The notes under the pieces are model-generated. The model made no database searches. It saw only the letters and a list, made by a program, of their open reading frames with translations, and was not told the DNA's origin. From assembly GCF_000154725.1 (NCBI RefSeq), contig NZ_DS544873.1, positions 2,679,397-2,743,396 of the forward strand: a stretch of 64,000 nt of DNA. Reading direction: 5' to 3'. The stretch is from Kordia algicida OT-1. GTDB taxonomy: Bacteria > Bacteroidota > Bacteroidia > Flavobacteriales > Flavobacteriaceae. Positions 26,789-38,494 of this stretch are shown here, one piece after another (the stretch's first letter is position 1; each line of letters opens with the position of its first letter). The position numbers and the translations under genes are program-made.

Positions 26789-27148
26789 TTATTCCTCCGT
26801 TAATTCTCCATTATCAATTGCTTCTTTTAAGTCTACAGTAATGTATTTGTGACTGTTGAAGAATGATTTTCCAGAGGTTAGTTTTACCGTAGCAATAACA
26901 CTTCCGTCATCTTTCTTTTTGATAGAAGTTATTTCTACTTTTTGACCAACGATATTTTCGTAGTTAGGCAATCCACCTTTTTTTCTGATAAAGTTTTCTT
27001 TGGGAAAGTGAATGTGTTCGTAGTTATTGTTTTGAACTTCGCTTATGATAAATGTATCACCAATGTTGGTTTTAGCATCTGTATTTTGCGCATATGTAAT
27101 ACAGTAAAAGAGACTTAGTATAAAAGTTAGTATTATTTTATTCTTCAT
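26789..27148 (-). CDS. small secreted protein, unknown function
   Basis: 119 residues with signal peptide MKNKIILTFILSLFYCITYAQ. The mature 98 residues are hydrophilic and beta-rich (VGQKVEITSIKKKDDGSVIATVKLTSGKSFF), possibly an OB/SH3-like small barrel. No family assigned. It is bounded downstream by A/T-rich DNA with taatacctaat-type filler (26660-26790), which holds no other gene. Confidence 0.7.
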   Translation of the reverse strand: MKNKIILTFILSLFYCITYAQNTDAKTNIGDTFIISEVQNNNYEHIHFPKENFIRKKGGLPNYENIVGQKVEITSIKKKDDGSVIATVKLTSGKSFFNSHKYITVDLKEAIDNGELTEE

Positions 27149-27234
27149 ATTTATAGGTTTTTAGTATTGAACTCATCTTGACTTTTTCTGTTTCCTAAAA
27201 AACGGTCAAAACGAGTTCATTTAAAAATAATCAA

Positions 27235-27267
27235 AAAAAACGAGTTCTAAAAAAGAACCCGTTTTTT
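27235..27267 (-). terminator. eno intrinsic terminator
   Basis: Arms aaaaaacgagttct (27235-27248) and agaacccgtttttt (27254-27267), with one mismatch, about 20 nt past the eno stop. A partial copy of the left arm (aaaacgagttc) lies just downstream near 27208. Confidence 0.85.
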
Positions 27268-27286
27268 ATTTCTGTGCTTTTAAGCA

Positions 27287-28594
<1,308 letters not shown>

Positions 28595-28731
28595 TTATTC
28601 TTCTAGGCTAATTTACAAAACTCTGTCAAGTTTTATAAGCTTTGCCGTTGGTTTTATGGATATGTTAGCGATGTGCCTTTTTTGGCTATTTTTCTAAAAT
28701 GCGAAAACGTTTTCCCTGTGAAATAATGCAA

Positions 28732-29343
28732 CTAATTTTTACTGAATAGCACTATATTTTCAGTGGATTTGAATGCGTACGATAGCGATTTGTCCATAAA
28801 AGACTTGTCGGCACTATAATTTACTAAAGCGGCTGCATTGGGAACTTTGAGTTTCCATGAACCTGAGTTGGTCAGTTTCCCTGGAATTATCATTGCGACT
28901 TGTCCGTATGATTCTGACACATCAATTGCTAGGGTAGCTTTTCCATCATTGGCAGCTTGTTGTGCTTTGTTGAGTGCTTCTTGATCGTTGGCGTTTCCAA
29001 GTTGTACCCAAGTATCAGATTTTTTGATGATAGGCTGAATGCTATCGTAGATTACATATTCGTTATTTTCGTTTTTAAAATCATCGATTGTATAGAATTC
29101 AGAGATCATTTTGGTAATGCTGTTTCTACAGTCGTTTCTAGTTTCTGCATTTGCTTTGCAGTTTTTGAAATATGCAATCGTAGTAGCTAACATTTGTTCT
29201 TTATCTTTAGAAAGATTTGTTGGCTCTACTTTAGTGGTTGCTGTTTCTTTGACCTTTTTTGTAGCATTTTTAGTTGATTTTGCTTCTTCTTCGCAAGAAA
29301 CTATCAATACGAATGCTGCAATTAGCATACTAATTCTTCTCAT
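28732..29343 (-). CDS. predicted lipoprotein, unknown function
   Basis: 203 residues. Signal and lipobox MRRISMLIAAFVLIVS-C (Cys17) followed by a Lys/Thr-rich linker (KSTKNATKKVKETATTK). The mature domain (about 50-203) contains TIAYFKNCKANAETRNDCRNS and a beta-rich half; two cysteines may form a disulfide. Family not recognised. It lies 23 nt after carA, so it is probably read from the carA transcript. Confidence 0.72.
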   Translation of the reverse strand: MRRISMLIAAFVLIVSCEEEAKSTKNATKKVKETATTKVEPTNLSKDKEQMLATTIAYFKNCKANAETRNDCRNSITKMISEFYTIDDFKNENNEYVIYDSIQPIIKKSDTWVQLGNANDQEALNKAQQAANDGKATLAIDVSESYGQVAMIIPGKLTNSGSWKLKVPNAAALVNYSADKSFMDKSLSYAFKSTENIVLFSKN

Positions 29344-29366
29344 TCTTTTTTGTTTTGATTCGATAC

Positions 29367-30479
29367 TTAGACCGTTTTTACTTTTTGAATATTTTCTATG
29401 AATTGATCGAATAAGTATTCTCCATCGTGTGGTCCTGGACTTGCTTCTGGATGGTATTGTACCGAAAAACAGTTTTTGTCTTTGATACGAATTCCTGCAA
29501 CCGTATTGTCATTTAAATGTACGTGTGTGATTTCTACATTTTCATTCGCTTCTGTTTCTTCTCTGTTGATCGCAAAACCGTGATTTTGAGAAGTGATCTC
29601 ACCTTTTCCTGTGAGTAAGTTTTTTACAGGATGATTGATTCCGCGATGTCCGTTGTGCATTTTGTAGGTAGAGATTCCATTTGCTAGAGCAATTACTTGG
29701 TGTCCTAAGCAGATTCCGAATAATGGTAAGTCGCGCGAAATTACTTCTTGCGCAACTTTGATTGCGTCTGCTAATGGTTCTGGATCTCCAGGTCCGTTAG
29801 AAAGGAAGAAACCATCAGGATTCCATGCGTTCATTTCTTCAAAAGTTGTGTTGTATGGAAATACTTTGATGCAAGCGTCACGCTTTGCAAGGTTTCGCAA
29901 GATATTCTTTTTACATCCAATATCTAAAGCTGCAATTTTGTGTGTTGCGTTTTCATCTCCGTAGATATATGGTTCTTTGGTAGATACTTTTGAAGCCAAT
30001 TCTAGTCCTGCCATACTAGGCACTTCTGCTAATTTTGCTTTTAAACCATCAATGTCATCAACATCGGTAGATATCACGGCATTCATTGCTCCATTGTCTC
30101 TAATATAACTTACCAATGCTCTTGTGTCTACGTCTGAGATTGCAAATAAATTGTTTTTATCTAAGAAGTCTTTTAGCGAACTATTAGCAGCATCTCTAGA
30201 GAATTCGTAGCTAAAGTTTTTACAGATTAAGCCCGCAATTTTTACACTATCAGATTCCATTTCGTCTTCTGCTGTTCCGTAGTTTCCAATGTGTACATTT
30301 GCAGTCACCATCAGTTGTCCGTAATACGAAGGATCTGTGAATATTTCTTGATATCCAGTCATTCCTGTATTGAAACATACTTCTCCGAAAGCTGTTCCTG
30401 GTTGTCCGATTGCTTTTCCATAAAAGATTGTTCCATCTTCAAGAAGTAATAATGCCTTTTGTCGATTTTGGTATTTCAT
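29367..30479 (-). CDS. carA: carbamoyl-phosphate synthase small subunit
   Basis: 370 residues. It supplies ammonia from glutamine to CarB for carbamoyl phosphate, feeding pyrimidine and arginine synthesis. The N-terminal CPSase small-chain domain (YQNRQKALLLLEDGTIFYGKAIG...) is followed by the class-I glutamine amidotransferase with FLSNGPGDPEP, the nucleophile region FGICLGHQ and QYHPEASPGPHD. carB is not adjacent. It follows fkbM by about 40 nt. Confidence 0.98.
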   Translation of the reverse strand: MKYQNRQKALLLLEDGTIFYGKAIGQPGTAFGEVCFNTGMTGYQEIFTDPSYYGQLMVTANVHIGNYGTAEDEMESDSVKIAGLICKNFSYEFSRDAANSSLKDFLDKNNLFAISDVDTRALVSYIRDNGAMNAVISTDVDDIDGLKAKLAEVPSMAGLELASKVSTKEPYIYGDENATHKIAALDIGCKKNILRNLAKRDACIKVFPYNTTFEEMNAWNPDGFFLSNGPGDPEPLADAIKVAQEVISRDLPLFGICLGHQVIALANGISTYKMHNGHRGINHPVKNLLTGKGEITSQNHGFAINREETEANENVEITHVHLNDNTVAGIRIKDKNCFSVQYHPEASPGPHDGEYLFDQFIENIQKVKTV

Positions 30480-30519
30480 ATCTAGCTGTACAATTTAGTT
30501 ATGTTGTGTTTTTGAGTAA

Positions 30520-31338
30520 TTATTTGTTGTGTTGAATTTTTACTATAGTGTTGTTGTGTACTTTTCCCGTGATTTCGTAACCAAGAGAGAGAATATTTTG
30601 TTTGAACCAATCGTTTGATAGAATGTCATTGTGTGATAGTATTTCTAGTATTAGAATTGGTTTGCATCTTTTGATCGTATTGATTGCACCTTTGAGTGCT
30701 GGAATTTCAAAACCTTCTAAATCAAGTTGAAGTATTGAAATATTTCTATTTTCAGGAATCATACTATCTAGTGTTTCAATATTGATCGGCACAAATTTAC
30801 CACTTTTTGAATCAATTATTCTACTTGCGCCACCTAAACGTCTTCCATCTTCTGTTTCAATTTGTAATTGCACTTGCGATTTTTCGGCGCCTAATCCGAC
30901 TTGAAATAGATTTACGTTTGCTAAATCGTTTATCAGTATTGTTATTTGAGCGCAACGATAGTATTCTTTACTAGGTTCAAATGTCCACACTTGAGCATTT
31001 TTAGAAATGTGTTTGGCAATTCCTGGAAGAAAGTCTCCAAAATATGCACCAGCTTGCACGACATCGCCATCGCTACAGTTATCAATAATGTATTGAATGG
31101 TTTCTGGTTCGTATACATTTCCTTTTAAGATTTCTTGTACTACTGATTCTTTTTGTGCTGAATACGGTGTACAATATCCGCCATATTTGTTATATGCGAT
31201 TGTAGCATTTAATGTAAATTCATCTTTAGTTAAAGAAGCGATATGTACAGGTTTGTGAACGTATCCTTTTTTGAGTACTTTTTTCTTTACAAACTTCTTT
31301 AGCTTTTTGGGAAATAATGATTTTATAAATTGAATCAT
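30520..31338 (-). CDS. FkbM-family SAM-dependent methyltransferase
   Basis: 272 residues. After a basic N-terminus, the core has a motif-I-like GDVVQAGAYFGDFLPGIAKH, an acidic VWTFEPSKEY and the FkbM signature ILQLDLEGFEIPALKGA with ILEILSHND downstream. FkbM enzymes methylate hydroxyls of sugars and natural products; the target here is unknown. It sits between rplQ and carA, an unusual place for such an enzyme, and is probably in the carA transcript. Confidence 0.88.
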   Translation of the reverse strand: MIQFIKSLFPKKLKKFVKKKVLKKGYVHKPVHIASLTKDEFTLNATIAYNKYGGYCTPYSAQKESVVQEILKGNVYEPETIQYIIDNCSDGDVVQAGAYFGDFLPGIAKHISKNAQVWTFEPSKEYYRCAQITILINDLANVNLFQVGLGAEKSQVQLQIETEDGRRLGGASRIIDSKSGKFVPINIETLDSMIPENRNISILQLDLEGFEIPALKGAINTIKRCKPILILEILSHNDILSNDWFKQNILSLGYEITGKVHNNTIVKIQHNK

Positions 31339-31396
31339 TGATTTAGTAATTCGTTTTTATTTAGATTCTCCTTTTCAGGGGAATTAGTTCAGTTTA

Positions 31397-31432
31397 CAGT
31401 TTTTAGTTCGTCTTTCAAGCTTCTAAAAACTG
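31397..31432. terminator. hairpin between rplQ and fkbM
   Basis: 10-bp arms cagtttttag (31397-31406) and ctaaaaactg (31423-31432) lie downstream of the rplQ terminator. It may be a secondary terminator or part of the fkbM leader. Confidence 0.45.
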
Positions 31433-31444
31433 AACTTCACAAAA

Positions 31445-31475
31445 AAAAGGATAAACTAAGAAAGTTTATCCTTTT
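31445..31475 (-). terminator. terminator of the ribosomal-protein array
   Basis: 13-bp arms aaaaggataaact (31445-31457) and agtttatcctttt (31463-31475), about 20 nt past the rplQ stop. On the minus strand the stem is followed by T-runs. This is a strong intrinsic terminator closing the rpsL-rplQ array. Confidence 0.92.
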
Positions 31476-31497
31476 ATATGTAATGAATTGAATATCA

Positions 31498-31971
31498 TTA
31501 TTCTTCTTCGTTAGAAGCTTTTGTTTCAACAACTGGTGCAGGCGTTGAAGATTTTTTTCCTCCACGTCTACTACGTCTTGTTGATTTCGCTTTTTTCTCA
31601 GTGTTGTACGTTTCGTTGTAGTCCACTAATTCGATTAATGCCATTTGCGCATTATCTCCCAAACGATTTCCTAACTTAATGATTCTTGTGTATCCACCTG
31701 GTCTGTCAGCAACTTTTACAGCTACATCTCTGAACAACTCAGTTACAGCATATTTGTTTCTAAGCTTACTAAATACTAAACGACGATTGTGAGTCGTATC
31801 TTCTTTTGACTTAGTTACTAATGGCTCAACAAATTGTTTTAGTGCTTTCGCTTTTGCAACAGTTGTGTTGATACGTTTATGCTCGATTAAAGAACAAGCC
31901 ATGTTCGCTAACATTGCTTTTCTATGAGCTGTTTTTCTACCTAAGTGGTTTACTTTTTTTCCGTGTCTCAT
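31498..31971 (-). CDS. rplQ: 50S ribosomal protein L17
   Basis: 157 residues; the first about 120 match L17 ([25 protein letters not shown]). A C-terminal tail rich in Lys/Arg then Glu ([27 protein letters not shown]) is longer than in E. coli, as is common in Bacteroidota. Last gene of the array, 60 nt after rpoA. Confidence 0.97.
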   Translation of the reverse strand: MRHGKKVNHLGRKTAHRKAMLANMACSLIEHKRINTTVAKAKALKQFVEPLVTKSKEDTTHNRRLVFSKLRNKYAVTELFRDVAVKVADRPGGYTRIIKLGNRLGDNAQMALIELVDYNETYNTEKKAKSTRRSRRGGKKSSTPAPVVETKASNEEE

Positions 31972-32031
31972 GACATTTGTTTTTTACCTTTATCTTGCTA
32001 CAACTCGTTTGAGGAGCAAATTACAAAGGAA

Positions 32032-33024
32032 TTAATCTTTATCTAATTTGTATTTTGATAAGTCCATTCCGAAACTTAACCCTTTAACATTTACTAATTC
32101 TTCTAGTTCTGTTAATGATTTTTTACCGAAGTTTCTGAATTTCATTAAGTCGTTTTTGTTGTAAGATACTAAGTCTCCTAATGTATCTACTTCTGCAGCT
32201 TTTAAACAGTTTAGTGCTCTTACAGAAAGATCCATGTCTACTAATTTTGTTTTTAGTAGCTGACGCATGTGTAATGATTCTTCATCATACGTTTCTGTTT
32301 GTGCAATTTCATCTGCTTCTAAAGTGATACGCTCATCAGAGAATAGCATGAAATGATGAATTAATGTTTTTGCAGCTTCTGTTAACGCTTCTTTAGGGTG
32401 AATAGATCCATCAGTAATGATTTCAAAAACTAACTTTTCGTAGTCAGTTTTTTGCTCAACACGATAGTTTTCTATGCTGTATTTTACATTCTTTACAGGT
32501 GTATAAATAGAATCTGTAAAGATTGTTCCTAACGGAGCGTTTGATTTTTTATTTTCTTCAGCAGGAACATACCCTCTACCTTTTTCGATAGTAATTTCCA
32601 TGTTGATATTCACACTAGCATCCATGTTACAGATAACTAAATCTGGATTTAACACTTGGAAACCAGAGATAAATTTTTGGAAATCACCAGCAGTAAGTTG
32701 TTCTTTACCTGAAACAGAAATAGATACTGATTCGTTATCAATATCATCTATTTGTCTTTTAAAGCGAACTTGCTTTAAGTTCAAAATAATCTCTGTTACA
32801 TCTTCTACAACACCAGAAATCGTTGAAAATTCGTGATCTACTTTGTCTATTCGTACAGAAGTAATCGCAAAACCTTCCAATGATGATAGAAGTACTCTTC
32901 TTAATGCGTTCCCGATAGTTAGCCCATAACCAGGTTCTAAAGGACGAAATTCAAATTTGCCATCGAACTCAGATGAGTCAATCATGATAACTTTGTCGGG
33001 CTTTTGGAAGTTTAATAATGCCAT
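32032..33024 (-). CDS. rpoA: RNA polymerase alpha subunit
   Basis: 330 residues. The N-terminal domain dimerises and assembles RNA polymerase ([25 protein letters not shown]); the C-terminal helix-hairpin-helix domain contacts upstream DNA and activators ([37 protein letters not shown]). Complete and ordinary for the family. Between rpsD and rplQ. Confidence 0.99.
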   Translation of the reverse strand: MALLNFQKPDKVIMIDSSEFDGKFEFRPLEPGYGLTIGNALRRVLLSSLEGFAITSVRIDKVDHEFSTISGVVEDVTEIILNLKQVRFKRQIDDIDNESVSISVSGKEQLTAGDFQKFISGFQVLNPDLVICNMDASVNINMEITIEKGRGYVPAEENKKSNAPLGTIFTDSIYTPVKNVKYSIENYRVEQKTDYEKLVFEIITDGSIHPKEALTEAAKTLIHHFMLFSDERITLEADEIAQTETYDEESLHMRQLLKTKLVDMDLSVRALNCLKAAEVDTLGDLVSYNKNDLMKFRNFGKKSLTELEELVNVKGLSFGMDLSKYKLDKD

Positions 33025-33049
33025 ATTAAGAATACTTTCTGATTTATTA

Positions 33050-33655
33050 TTATTTAGAATATAATTCTACGATTAATTGCTCTTTAATATTTTCAGGAAT
33101 TTGAAGTCTTTCCGGAATAGATACATATGTACCTTCTTTCTTTTCTCCGTTCCATGTGATCCACTCGTATACGTGGCTAGCGTTTGCTAGAGATCTTTCA
33201 ATTACTTCTAGAGATTTAGATTTCTCTCTTACTCCAACTACATCTCCTGCTTTAAGTGTGTAAGAAGGAATGTTTACTTGTTCTCCGTTTACTGTGATGT
33301 GACGGTGAGATACTAATTGTCTTGCACCACTTCTTGTTGGAGAGATTCCCATTCTGAAAACTACGTTATCTAAACGAGATTCACATAATTGTAGTAATAC
33401 TTCACCAGTAATTCCTTTGCTTCTGTTTGCTCTGTCGAACAAGTTTCTGAACTGACGCTCAAGGATACCGTAAGTATATTTTGCTTTTTGTTTTTCCATC
33501 AACTGGATTGCGTATTCAGATTTTTTTCCTCTACGACGATTGTTTCCATGTTGACCTGGAGGATAATTTCTTTTTTCAAAAGATTTATCGTCTCCGAAAA
33601 TTGCTTCACCAAATTTACGAGCAATTTTAGTTTTTGGACCAGTATATCTTGCCAT
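33050..33655 (-). CDS. rpsD: 30S ribosomal protein S4
   Basis: 201 residues, primary 16S-binding protein that starts 30S assembly. It carries the S4 RNA-binding domain ([32 protein letters not shown]). The N-terminus lacks the zinc-binding cysteines of some S4 proteins. Between rpsK and rpoA. Confidence 0.98.
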   Translation of the reverse strand: MARYTGPKTKIARKFGEAIFGDDKSFEKRNYPPGQHGNNRRRGKKSEYAIQLMEKQKAKYTYGILERQFRNLFDRANRSKGITGEVLLQLCESRLDNVVFRMGISPTRSGARQLVSHRHITVNGEQVNIPSYTLKAGDVVGVREKSKSLEVIERSLANASHVYEWITWNGEKKEGTYVSIPERLQIPENIKEQLIVELYSK

Positions 33656-33737
33656 TTCTAATAGTTGTTATGAGAGTGATTATGAATTAAGGCTGTCCTT
33701 CGATAATCGTTAGTCTCTCAATGTGAAAATTAATTTA

Positions 33738-34127
33738 TTATACTCTTCTTCTTTTTGGAGGTCTACATCCATTGTGTGGTAATGGAGTAACGTCGATAAT
33801 TTCAGTTACTTCAATTCCAGCATTGTGGATTGTTCTGATAGCAGATTCTCTACCGTTTCCAGGACCTTTTACATAAACTTTTACTTTACGCAAACCTGCT
33901 TCATGAGCTACTCTTGAAGCATCTTCTGCTGCTGTTTGTGCAGCATAAGGAGTATTCTTTTTAGAACCTCTAAAGCCCATTTTACCAGCAGATGACCAAG
34001 AAATCACATCTCCTTTTTTGTTTGTAAGTGAAATAATAATGTTGTTGAAAGATGCTGTTACGTGCGCTTCTCCTACAGACTCTACTATTACTTTACGTTT
34101 TTTTGTACTCTTGCTAGACTTTGCCAT
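33738..34127 (-). CDS. rpsK: 30S ribosomal protein S11
   Basis: 129 residues of the platform protein S11, with [29 protein letters not shown] at the C-terminus, which contacts mRNA near the E site. Follows rpsM by about 100 nt containing a short repeat-like tract (near 34150-34220). Confidence 0.98.
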   Translation of the reverse strand: MAKSSKSTKKRKVIVESVGEAHVTASFNNIIISLTNKKGDVISWSSAGKMGFRGSKKNTPYAAQTAAEDASRVAHEAGLRKVKVYVKGPGNGRESAIRTIHNAGIEVTEIIDVTPLPHNGCRPPKRRRV

Positions 34128-34226
34128 ATTTTCTTTAGTGTTTTGTTGTTCGTTGTTAGTTGTTAGTGATTCTAAAACGGATGCTTTAGGCTAACATCTA
34201 ACTCCTAATTAACTGACGTCTATTTT

Positions 34227-34601
34227 TTATTTAGTTGCTTTTTTCTTGTTAGCAACAGTTTTTCTTCTACCTTTTCTTGTTCTAGAGTTGTTCTTAGTTC
34301 TTTGACCTCTTAATGGAAGTCCAGATCTGTGACGAATACCTCTGTAACAACCGATATCCATTAAACGTTTGATGTTTAATTGAACTTCAGTACGTAATTC
34401 ACCTTCAATTGTATAAGTTCCAACTGCTTCACGAATTCTTCCGATTTCGTCATCAGTCCAATCAGATACTTTAGTGTCTTCACTTACTTTTGCAGTAGCC
34501 AATACTTCTTTAGCTCTGCTTCTACCTACTCCAAAGATGTATGTTAATGCGATAACACCTCTTTTGTGTTTTGGAATGTCTACTCCTGCGATTCTTGCCA
34601 T
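34227..34601 (-). CDS. rpsM: 30S ribosomal protein S13
   Basis: 124 residues; head protein that forms bridges with the 50S. Typical ends: [24 protein letters not shown] and the basic tail [24 protein letters not shown]. Immediately downstream of rpmJ (2 nt). Confidence 0.98.
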   Translation of the reverse strand: MARIAGVDIPKHKRGVIALTYIFGVGRSRAKEVLATAKVSEDTKVSDWTDDEIGRIREAVGTYTIEGELRTEVQLNIKRLMDIGCYRGIRHRSGLPLRGQRTKNNSRTRKGRRKTVANKKKATK

Positions 34602-34603
34602 AA

Positions 34604-34720
34604 CTATCCTTGTCTTTGTTTAAATCTAGGATTCTTTTTATTGATTACGTATAATCTCCCCTTACGACGCACAATTTTGCACTCGGGACTTCTCTTTTTT
34701 ATTGATGCTCTTACTTTCAT
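34604..34720 (-). CDS. rpmJ: 50S ribosomal protein L36 (zinc-ligand-poor form)
   Basis: 38 residues, translated by eye: starts [20 protein letters not shown] and ends NPRFKQRQG. It is the smallest 50S protein and helps shape the 23S core. The usual C-x2-C...C...H zinc site is mostly lost: only one Cys remains and the usual His position is Phe. It is a C-minus form, typical where zinc may be scarce. It lies between infA and rpsM. Confidence 0.95.
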   Translation of the reverse strand: MKVRASIKKRSPECKIVRRKGRLYVINKKNPRFKQRQG

Positions 34721-34805
34721 GAGTTTATTAATTTAATGATTGAAAATTAAAAGATTTTTTCTCTACGAGTTATTGAATCTTTCAATTCTTGAATCATTTA
34801 ATAGA

Positions 34806-35021
34806 TTAATATCTATAAGTAATTCTTGCTTTTGTTAAATCATACGGACTCATTTCTAGTTTCACCTTATCACCAGGTAATAATTTGATATAATGCATAC
34901 GCATTTTTCCAGAAATGTGAGCCGTTACGATGTGACCATTTTCTAATTCTACACGGAACATTGCATTTGATAATGCTTCTATGATTGTTCCATCTTGTTC
35001 TATTGCAGCTTGTTTAGCCAT
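34806..35021 (-). CDS. infA: translation initiation factor IF-1
   Basis: 71 residues, a single OB fold that occupies the A site during initiation ([37 protein letters not shown]). Starts 2 nt after secY ends. About 85 nt of A/T-rich sequence with tgaatc-type filler separates it from rpmJ. Confidence 0.98.
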   Translation of the reverse strand: MAKQAAIEQDGTIIEALSNAMFRVELENGHIVTAHISGKMRMHYIKLLPGDKVKLEMSPYDLTKARITYRY

Positions 35022-35023
35022 AA

Positions 35024-36364
35024 TTATGCAACTACTTTACGATTTTTACCAGTTTTCATTAAACCATCATAATGTCTATTCAACAAGTATGAGTTTATTT
35101 GTTGCATGGTATCTATGGCAACTCCTACCATAATCAGCAACGATGTTCCTCCAAAGAATAATGCCCAACCTTGTTGAATTCCTAAGATATTCCCAACTAT
35201 TGCAGGGAATACTGCGATCAATGCTAAAAAGATTGATCCAGGTAAGGTAATTTGTGACATTATTTTGTCTAAGTATTCTCCAGTTTCTCCGCCAGGGCGA
35301 ATTCCCGGGATGAATCCTCCACTTCTTTTCAGATCATCTGCCATTTTATTAGTAGGCACTGTGATGGCTGTGTAGAAGTATGTAAATATGATGATTAGCA
35401 ATGCGAATAGCACGTTATACCATAATCCAAATACGTTAGAGAAGTTTGTTTTCATCCAAAGTCCTACTGTAGACTCTGTACCTAAACCTTCTCCAATAGC
35501 TGTTGGAACAAACATCAATGCTTGTGCAAAAATGATTGGCATTACACCCGATGCATTTAGTTTTAATGGAATAAATTGTCTCGCTCCAAAAAGATTTTTT
35601 TCATATCCGCCAGTAGCAGTTCTTCTAGCGTATTGTACTGGTATTTGGCGAACTGCCATTACCAACATAACACTTGCTAGGATGATTGCTAACCAGATTA
35701 CGATTTCGATAAGAATTAACATTGGTTTTCCTGCGTTTGCAGCAAATTCTTGCACAAATGCTTGTGGCATGTATGCGATAATTCCAACCATAATTAGTAA
35801 TGATATACCGTTACCGATACCTTTGTCTGTAATTTTTTCTCCAAGCCACATTGCAAAGATTGTTCCTGTGACTAAGATGATAACAGATGGAATGATAAAG
35901 TCTAATCCTCTCCCTATTGTAAATGCTTCAGGCGGAACTCCTAGTTGTCCTAATCCCCATAAATAGAAAGGTGCTTGCACCAAACAGATAAGGATTGTTA
36001 ACCAACGCGTGATTTGCGTGATTTTTTTACGACCACTTTCTCCTTCTTTTTGAAGTTTTTGTAGGTAAGGAATTGCGATTCCCATCAACTGAACTACAAT
36101 AGAAGCAGATATATATGGCATAATTCCTAGTGCAAATACAGAAGCCTTAGCGAAAGCTCCTCCAGTAAACATATTTAAAAGACCACCAAGTCCATTATCA
36201 AAATTACCGGCAAACTCAGCGCCAAGTTTTGTATAGTCCATACCTGGAAGACTCACTTGTGCACCAAAACGATACACTAAAAGAAGCCCTAGCGTCACTA
36301 AAACTTTATTTTTTAGTTCTTCTATGTTCCAGATATTTTTTATTGTGTCTATAAAATTTTTCAT
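35024..36364 (-). CDS. secY: protein translocase subunit SecY
   Basis: 446 residues, ten transmembrane helices. Forms the SecYEG channel for protein export and membrane insertion. Recognisable segments include [15 protein letters not shown] near helix 1, the plug-region [29 protein letters not shown] and the cytoplasmic loop [34 protein letters not shown]. Placed after rplO as in most bacterial spc operons. Confidence 0.99.
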   Translation of the reverse strand: MKNFIDTIKNIWNIEELKNKVLVTLGLLLVYRFGAQVSLPGMDYTKLGAEFAGNFDNGLGGLLNMFTGGAFAKASVFALGIMPYISASIVVQLMGIAIPYLQKLQKEGESGRKKITQITRWLTILICLVQAPFYLWGLGQLGVPPEAFTIGRGLDFIIPSVIILVTGTIFAMWLGEKITDKGIGNGISLLIMVGIIAYMPQAFVQEFAANAGKPMLILIEIVIWLAIILASVMLVMAVRQIPVQYARRTATGGYEKNLFGARQFIPLKLNASGVMPIIFAQALMFVPTAIGEGLGTESTVGLWMKTNFSNVFGLWYNVLFALLIIIFTYFYTAITVPTNKMADDLKRSGGFIPGIRPGGETGEYLDKIMSQITLPGSIFLALIAVFPAIVGNILGIQQGWALFFGGTSLLIMVGVAIDTMQQINSYLLNRHYDGLMKTGKNRKVVA

Positions 36365-36379
36365 GCTTCTATGTAGAAA

Positions 36380-36832
36380 TTATAAAGTTACTGCTTCTCC
36401 TCCTGCTGCTTCGATAGCTGCTTTAGCTGAAGCTGTGAATTTGTGCGCTGTAACTTTTAATTTTGATTTTAGTTCTCCTCTACCAAGGATTTTTACTAAA
36501 TCATTTTTTCTAGCTACTCTATTAGCTACTAATATTTGTAAATCAACAGTATCTGTGATTTTACCTTCATCGACTAATTCCTGAAGTCTATCAAGGTTTA
36601 CGCCTTGATATTCTTTACGGTTAATGTTTGTGAAACCAAACTTAGGAACACGTCTTTGCAAAGGCATTTGACCACCTTCAAATCCAATTTTCTTTGAATA
36701 ACCTGAGCGAGACTTTGCTCCTTTGTGACCACGTGTTGCCGTACCACCTTTTCCAGAACCTTGTCCTCTACCAACTCTTTTGTTATTACTTTGAACTGAA
36801 CCTTCAGCTGGTTTTAAGTTACTTAAATCCAT
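36380..36832 (-). CDS. rplO: 50S ribosomal protein L15
   Basis: 150 residues; Gly-rich N-terminal extension (KRVGRGQGSGKGGTATRGHKGAKSRSG) that threads into 23S rRNA, then a globular domain. Starts about 15 nt after rpmD. Confidence 0.98.
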   Translation of the reverse strand: MDLSNLKPAEGSVQSNNKRVGRGQGSGKGGTATRGHKGAKSRSGYSKKIGFEGGQMPLQRRVPKFGFTNINRKEYQGVNLDRLQELVDEGKITDTVDLQILVANRVARKNDLVKILGRGELKSKLKVTAHKFTASAKAAIEAAGGEAVTL

Positions 36833-36847
36833 AACTAATTGTTATTT

Positions 36848-37027
36848 TTAAGCTTCTTCAACAGAAACTAAATGTTTAACTTTATTTACCATTCCAAGGA
36901 TGTTTGGTGTAGCATCATGTTCTACAACCTGACCGATCTTTTTAAGACCTAGCGCTTCTAGTGTTCTCTTTTGATCTTGAGGACGACTAATTTTGCTTCT
37001 TACTTGTGTTACTTTAATTTTTGCCAT
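36848..37027 (-). CDS. rpmD: 50S ribosomal protein L30
   Basis: 59 residues, translated by eye: MAKIKVTQVRSKISRPQDQK, then TLEALGLKKIGQVVEHDATP and a short tail ending SVEEA. Normal length and sequence for bacterial L30. It lies between rpsE and rplO with 12-15 nt gaps. Confidence 0.96.
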   Translation of the reverse strand: MAKIKVTQVRSKISRPQDQKRTLEALGLKKIGQVVEHDATPNILGMVNKVKHLVSVEEA

Positions 37028-37039
37028 TTTATCCTTGAT

Positions 37040-37564
37040 TTATCCTTTAAATACTTTTTCTAAAGAAATTCCTCTTTGTTTTGCAACCATACCAGCATCT
37101 CTTAATTGTAATAAAGCATCAAAAGTTGCTTTTACTACGTTATGTGGGTTAGAAGATCCTTGAGATTTAGATAATACATTGTGAACTCCTACAGCTTCTA
37201 ATACTGCACGTACAGCTCCACCTGCGATAACTCCAGTACCCGAAGATGCTGGTTGAATGTATACTCTAGCTCCTCCGTATTTACCTTTTTGCTCATGTGG
37301 TAATGTACCGTTTTGTAAAGGAATACGAACTAGGTTTTTCTTGGCATCTTCAATTGCTTTTGCAATTGCTGTAGCTACGTCTTTAGATTTTCCTAAACCG
37401 TGTCCTACAACACCATTTTCATCTCCAACAACTACTATAGCTGAGAATCCGAATGCTCTACCACCTTTAGTTACTTTCGTTACACGTTGTACTCCTACCA
37501 AACGATCCTTTAATTCTAGTCCACCTGGCTTTACTAATTCTGCGTTTTTGTATTTCTGATACAT
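37040..37564 (-). CDS. rpsE: 30S ribosomal protein S5
   Basis: 174 residues. The double-stranded-RNA-binding N-terminal domain ([30 protein letters not shown]) and the S5 C-terminal domain ([32 protein letters not shown]). Involved in decoding accuracy and mRNA entry. Begins 6 nt after rplR. Confidence 0.98.
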   Translation of the reverse strand: MYQKYKNAELVKPGGLELKDRLVGVQRVTKVTKGGRAFGFSAIVVVGDENGVVGHGLGKSKDVATAIAKAIEDAKKNLVRIPLQNGTLPHEQKGKYGGARVYIQPASSGTGVIAGGAVRAVLEAVGVHNVLSKSQGSSNPHNVVKATFDALLQLRDAGMVAKQRGISLEKVFKG

Positions 37565-37570
37565 AGTTTC

Positions 37571-37924
37571 TTAGAATTTAAGTCCTCCTTCTCTAGCACC
37601 TTCTGCTAATGATTTTACTCTCCCGTGGTATAAGTATCCACCTCTATCAAATGAAATTGTTTCAATTCCTGCTTTAAGAGCTTTTTCAGCGATTGACTTC
37701 CCTACTAAGGTAGCAACTTCTGATTTTGTTCCTTCAGCTTTGATATCTTTATCTCTTGATGAAGCGGCAACTAATGTTTTACCATCTACATCATTGATAA
37801 TTTGAGCATAAATTTCTTTATTACTTCTAAAAACAGCTAATCGTGGTCTAGCTTCTGTACCGCCAACGATTTTTCTAATTCTGTTTTTGATTCTTTGTCT
37901 TCTTTCAGTCTTTGATAATCCCAT
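37571..37924 (-). CDS. rplR: 50S ribosomal protein L18
   Basis: 117 residues; binds 5S rRNA. Typical C-terminal [26 protein letters not shown]. Follows rplF by 9 nt. Confidence 0.98.
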   Translation of the reverse strand: MGLSKTERRQRIKNRIRKIVGGTEARPRLAVFRSNKEIYAQIINDVDGKTLVAASSRDKDIKAEGTKSEVATLVGKSIAEKALKAGIETISFDRGGYLYHGRVKSLAEGAREGGLKF

Positions 37925-37933
37925 AATTAATTA

Positions 37934-38476
37934 TTAAGCTGATTTACCTGCTTTTCTTCTTAATACTTCTCCAACGAATTTAACTCCTTTTCCTTTGTAA
38001 GGTTCTGGTTTACGGAACGCACGGATTTTAGCCGCTACTTGCCCTACCAATTGCTTATCGTGTGAAGTTAATTTTATAATTGGGTTTTTTCCTTTTTCAG
38101 ATACTGTTTCGACTTTCACTTCAGAAGCTAAGTCCATTACAATATTGTGAGAAAATCCTAAAGCTAGTTCTAGTCTTTGTCCTTGGTTACTTGCTCTGTA
38201 TCCAACACCAACTAATTCCAACTCTTTTGTAAACCCTTTAGAGACACCTTCAACCATATTGTTAAGTAATGCTCTATATAGACCGTGTTTTGCTCTATGA
38301 TCTTTGCTTTCAGATGGACGTTCTAGTACTAATTGACCTTCTTCTTCTTTAACAGTGATACCGTCAATTTGCTGTGTCAATTCTCCTAGTTTACCTTTTA
38401 CGGTTACTTGACCTTCTTTTATATCTACAGTAACTCCCGCTGGGATGCTTACTGGGTTTTTACCTATTCTTGACAT
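37934..38476 (-). CDS. rplF: 50S ribosomal protein L6
   Basis: 180 residues with two L6 repeats and the C-terminal signature PEPYKGKGVKFVGEVLRRKAGKSA. Binds near the factor-binding site of the 50S. Between rpsH and rplR. Confidence 0.98.
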   Translation of the reverse strand: MSRIGKNPVSIPAGVTVDIKEGQVTVKGKLGELTQQIDGITVKEEEGQLVLERPSESKDHRAKHGLYRALLNNMVEGVSKGFTKELELVGVGYRASNQGQRLELALGFSHNIVMDLASEVKVETVSEKGKNPIIKLTSHDKQLVGQVAAKIRAFRKPEPYKGKGVKFVGEVLRRKAGKSA

Positions 38477-38494
38477 TTCCGTTAGTCTTTTTAA

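Noticed and set aside
35388-35966. 192-codon plus-strand frame
   Set aside because: Antisense to secY; composition reflects the complementary strand of membrane codons.
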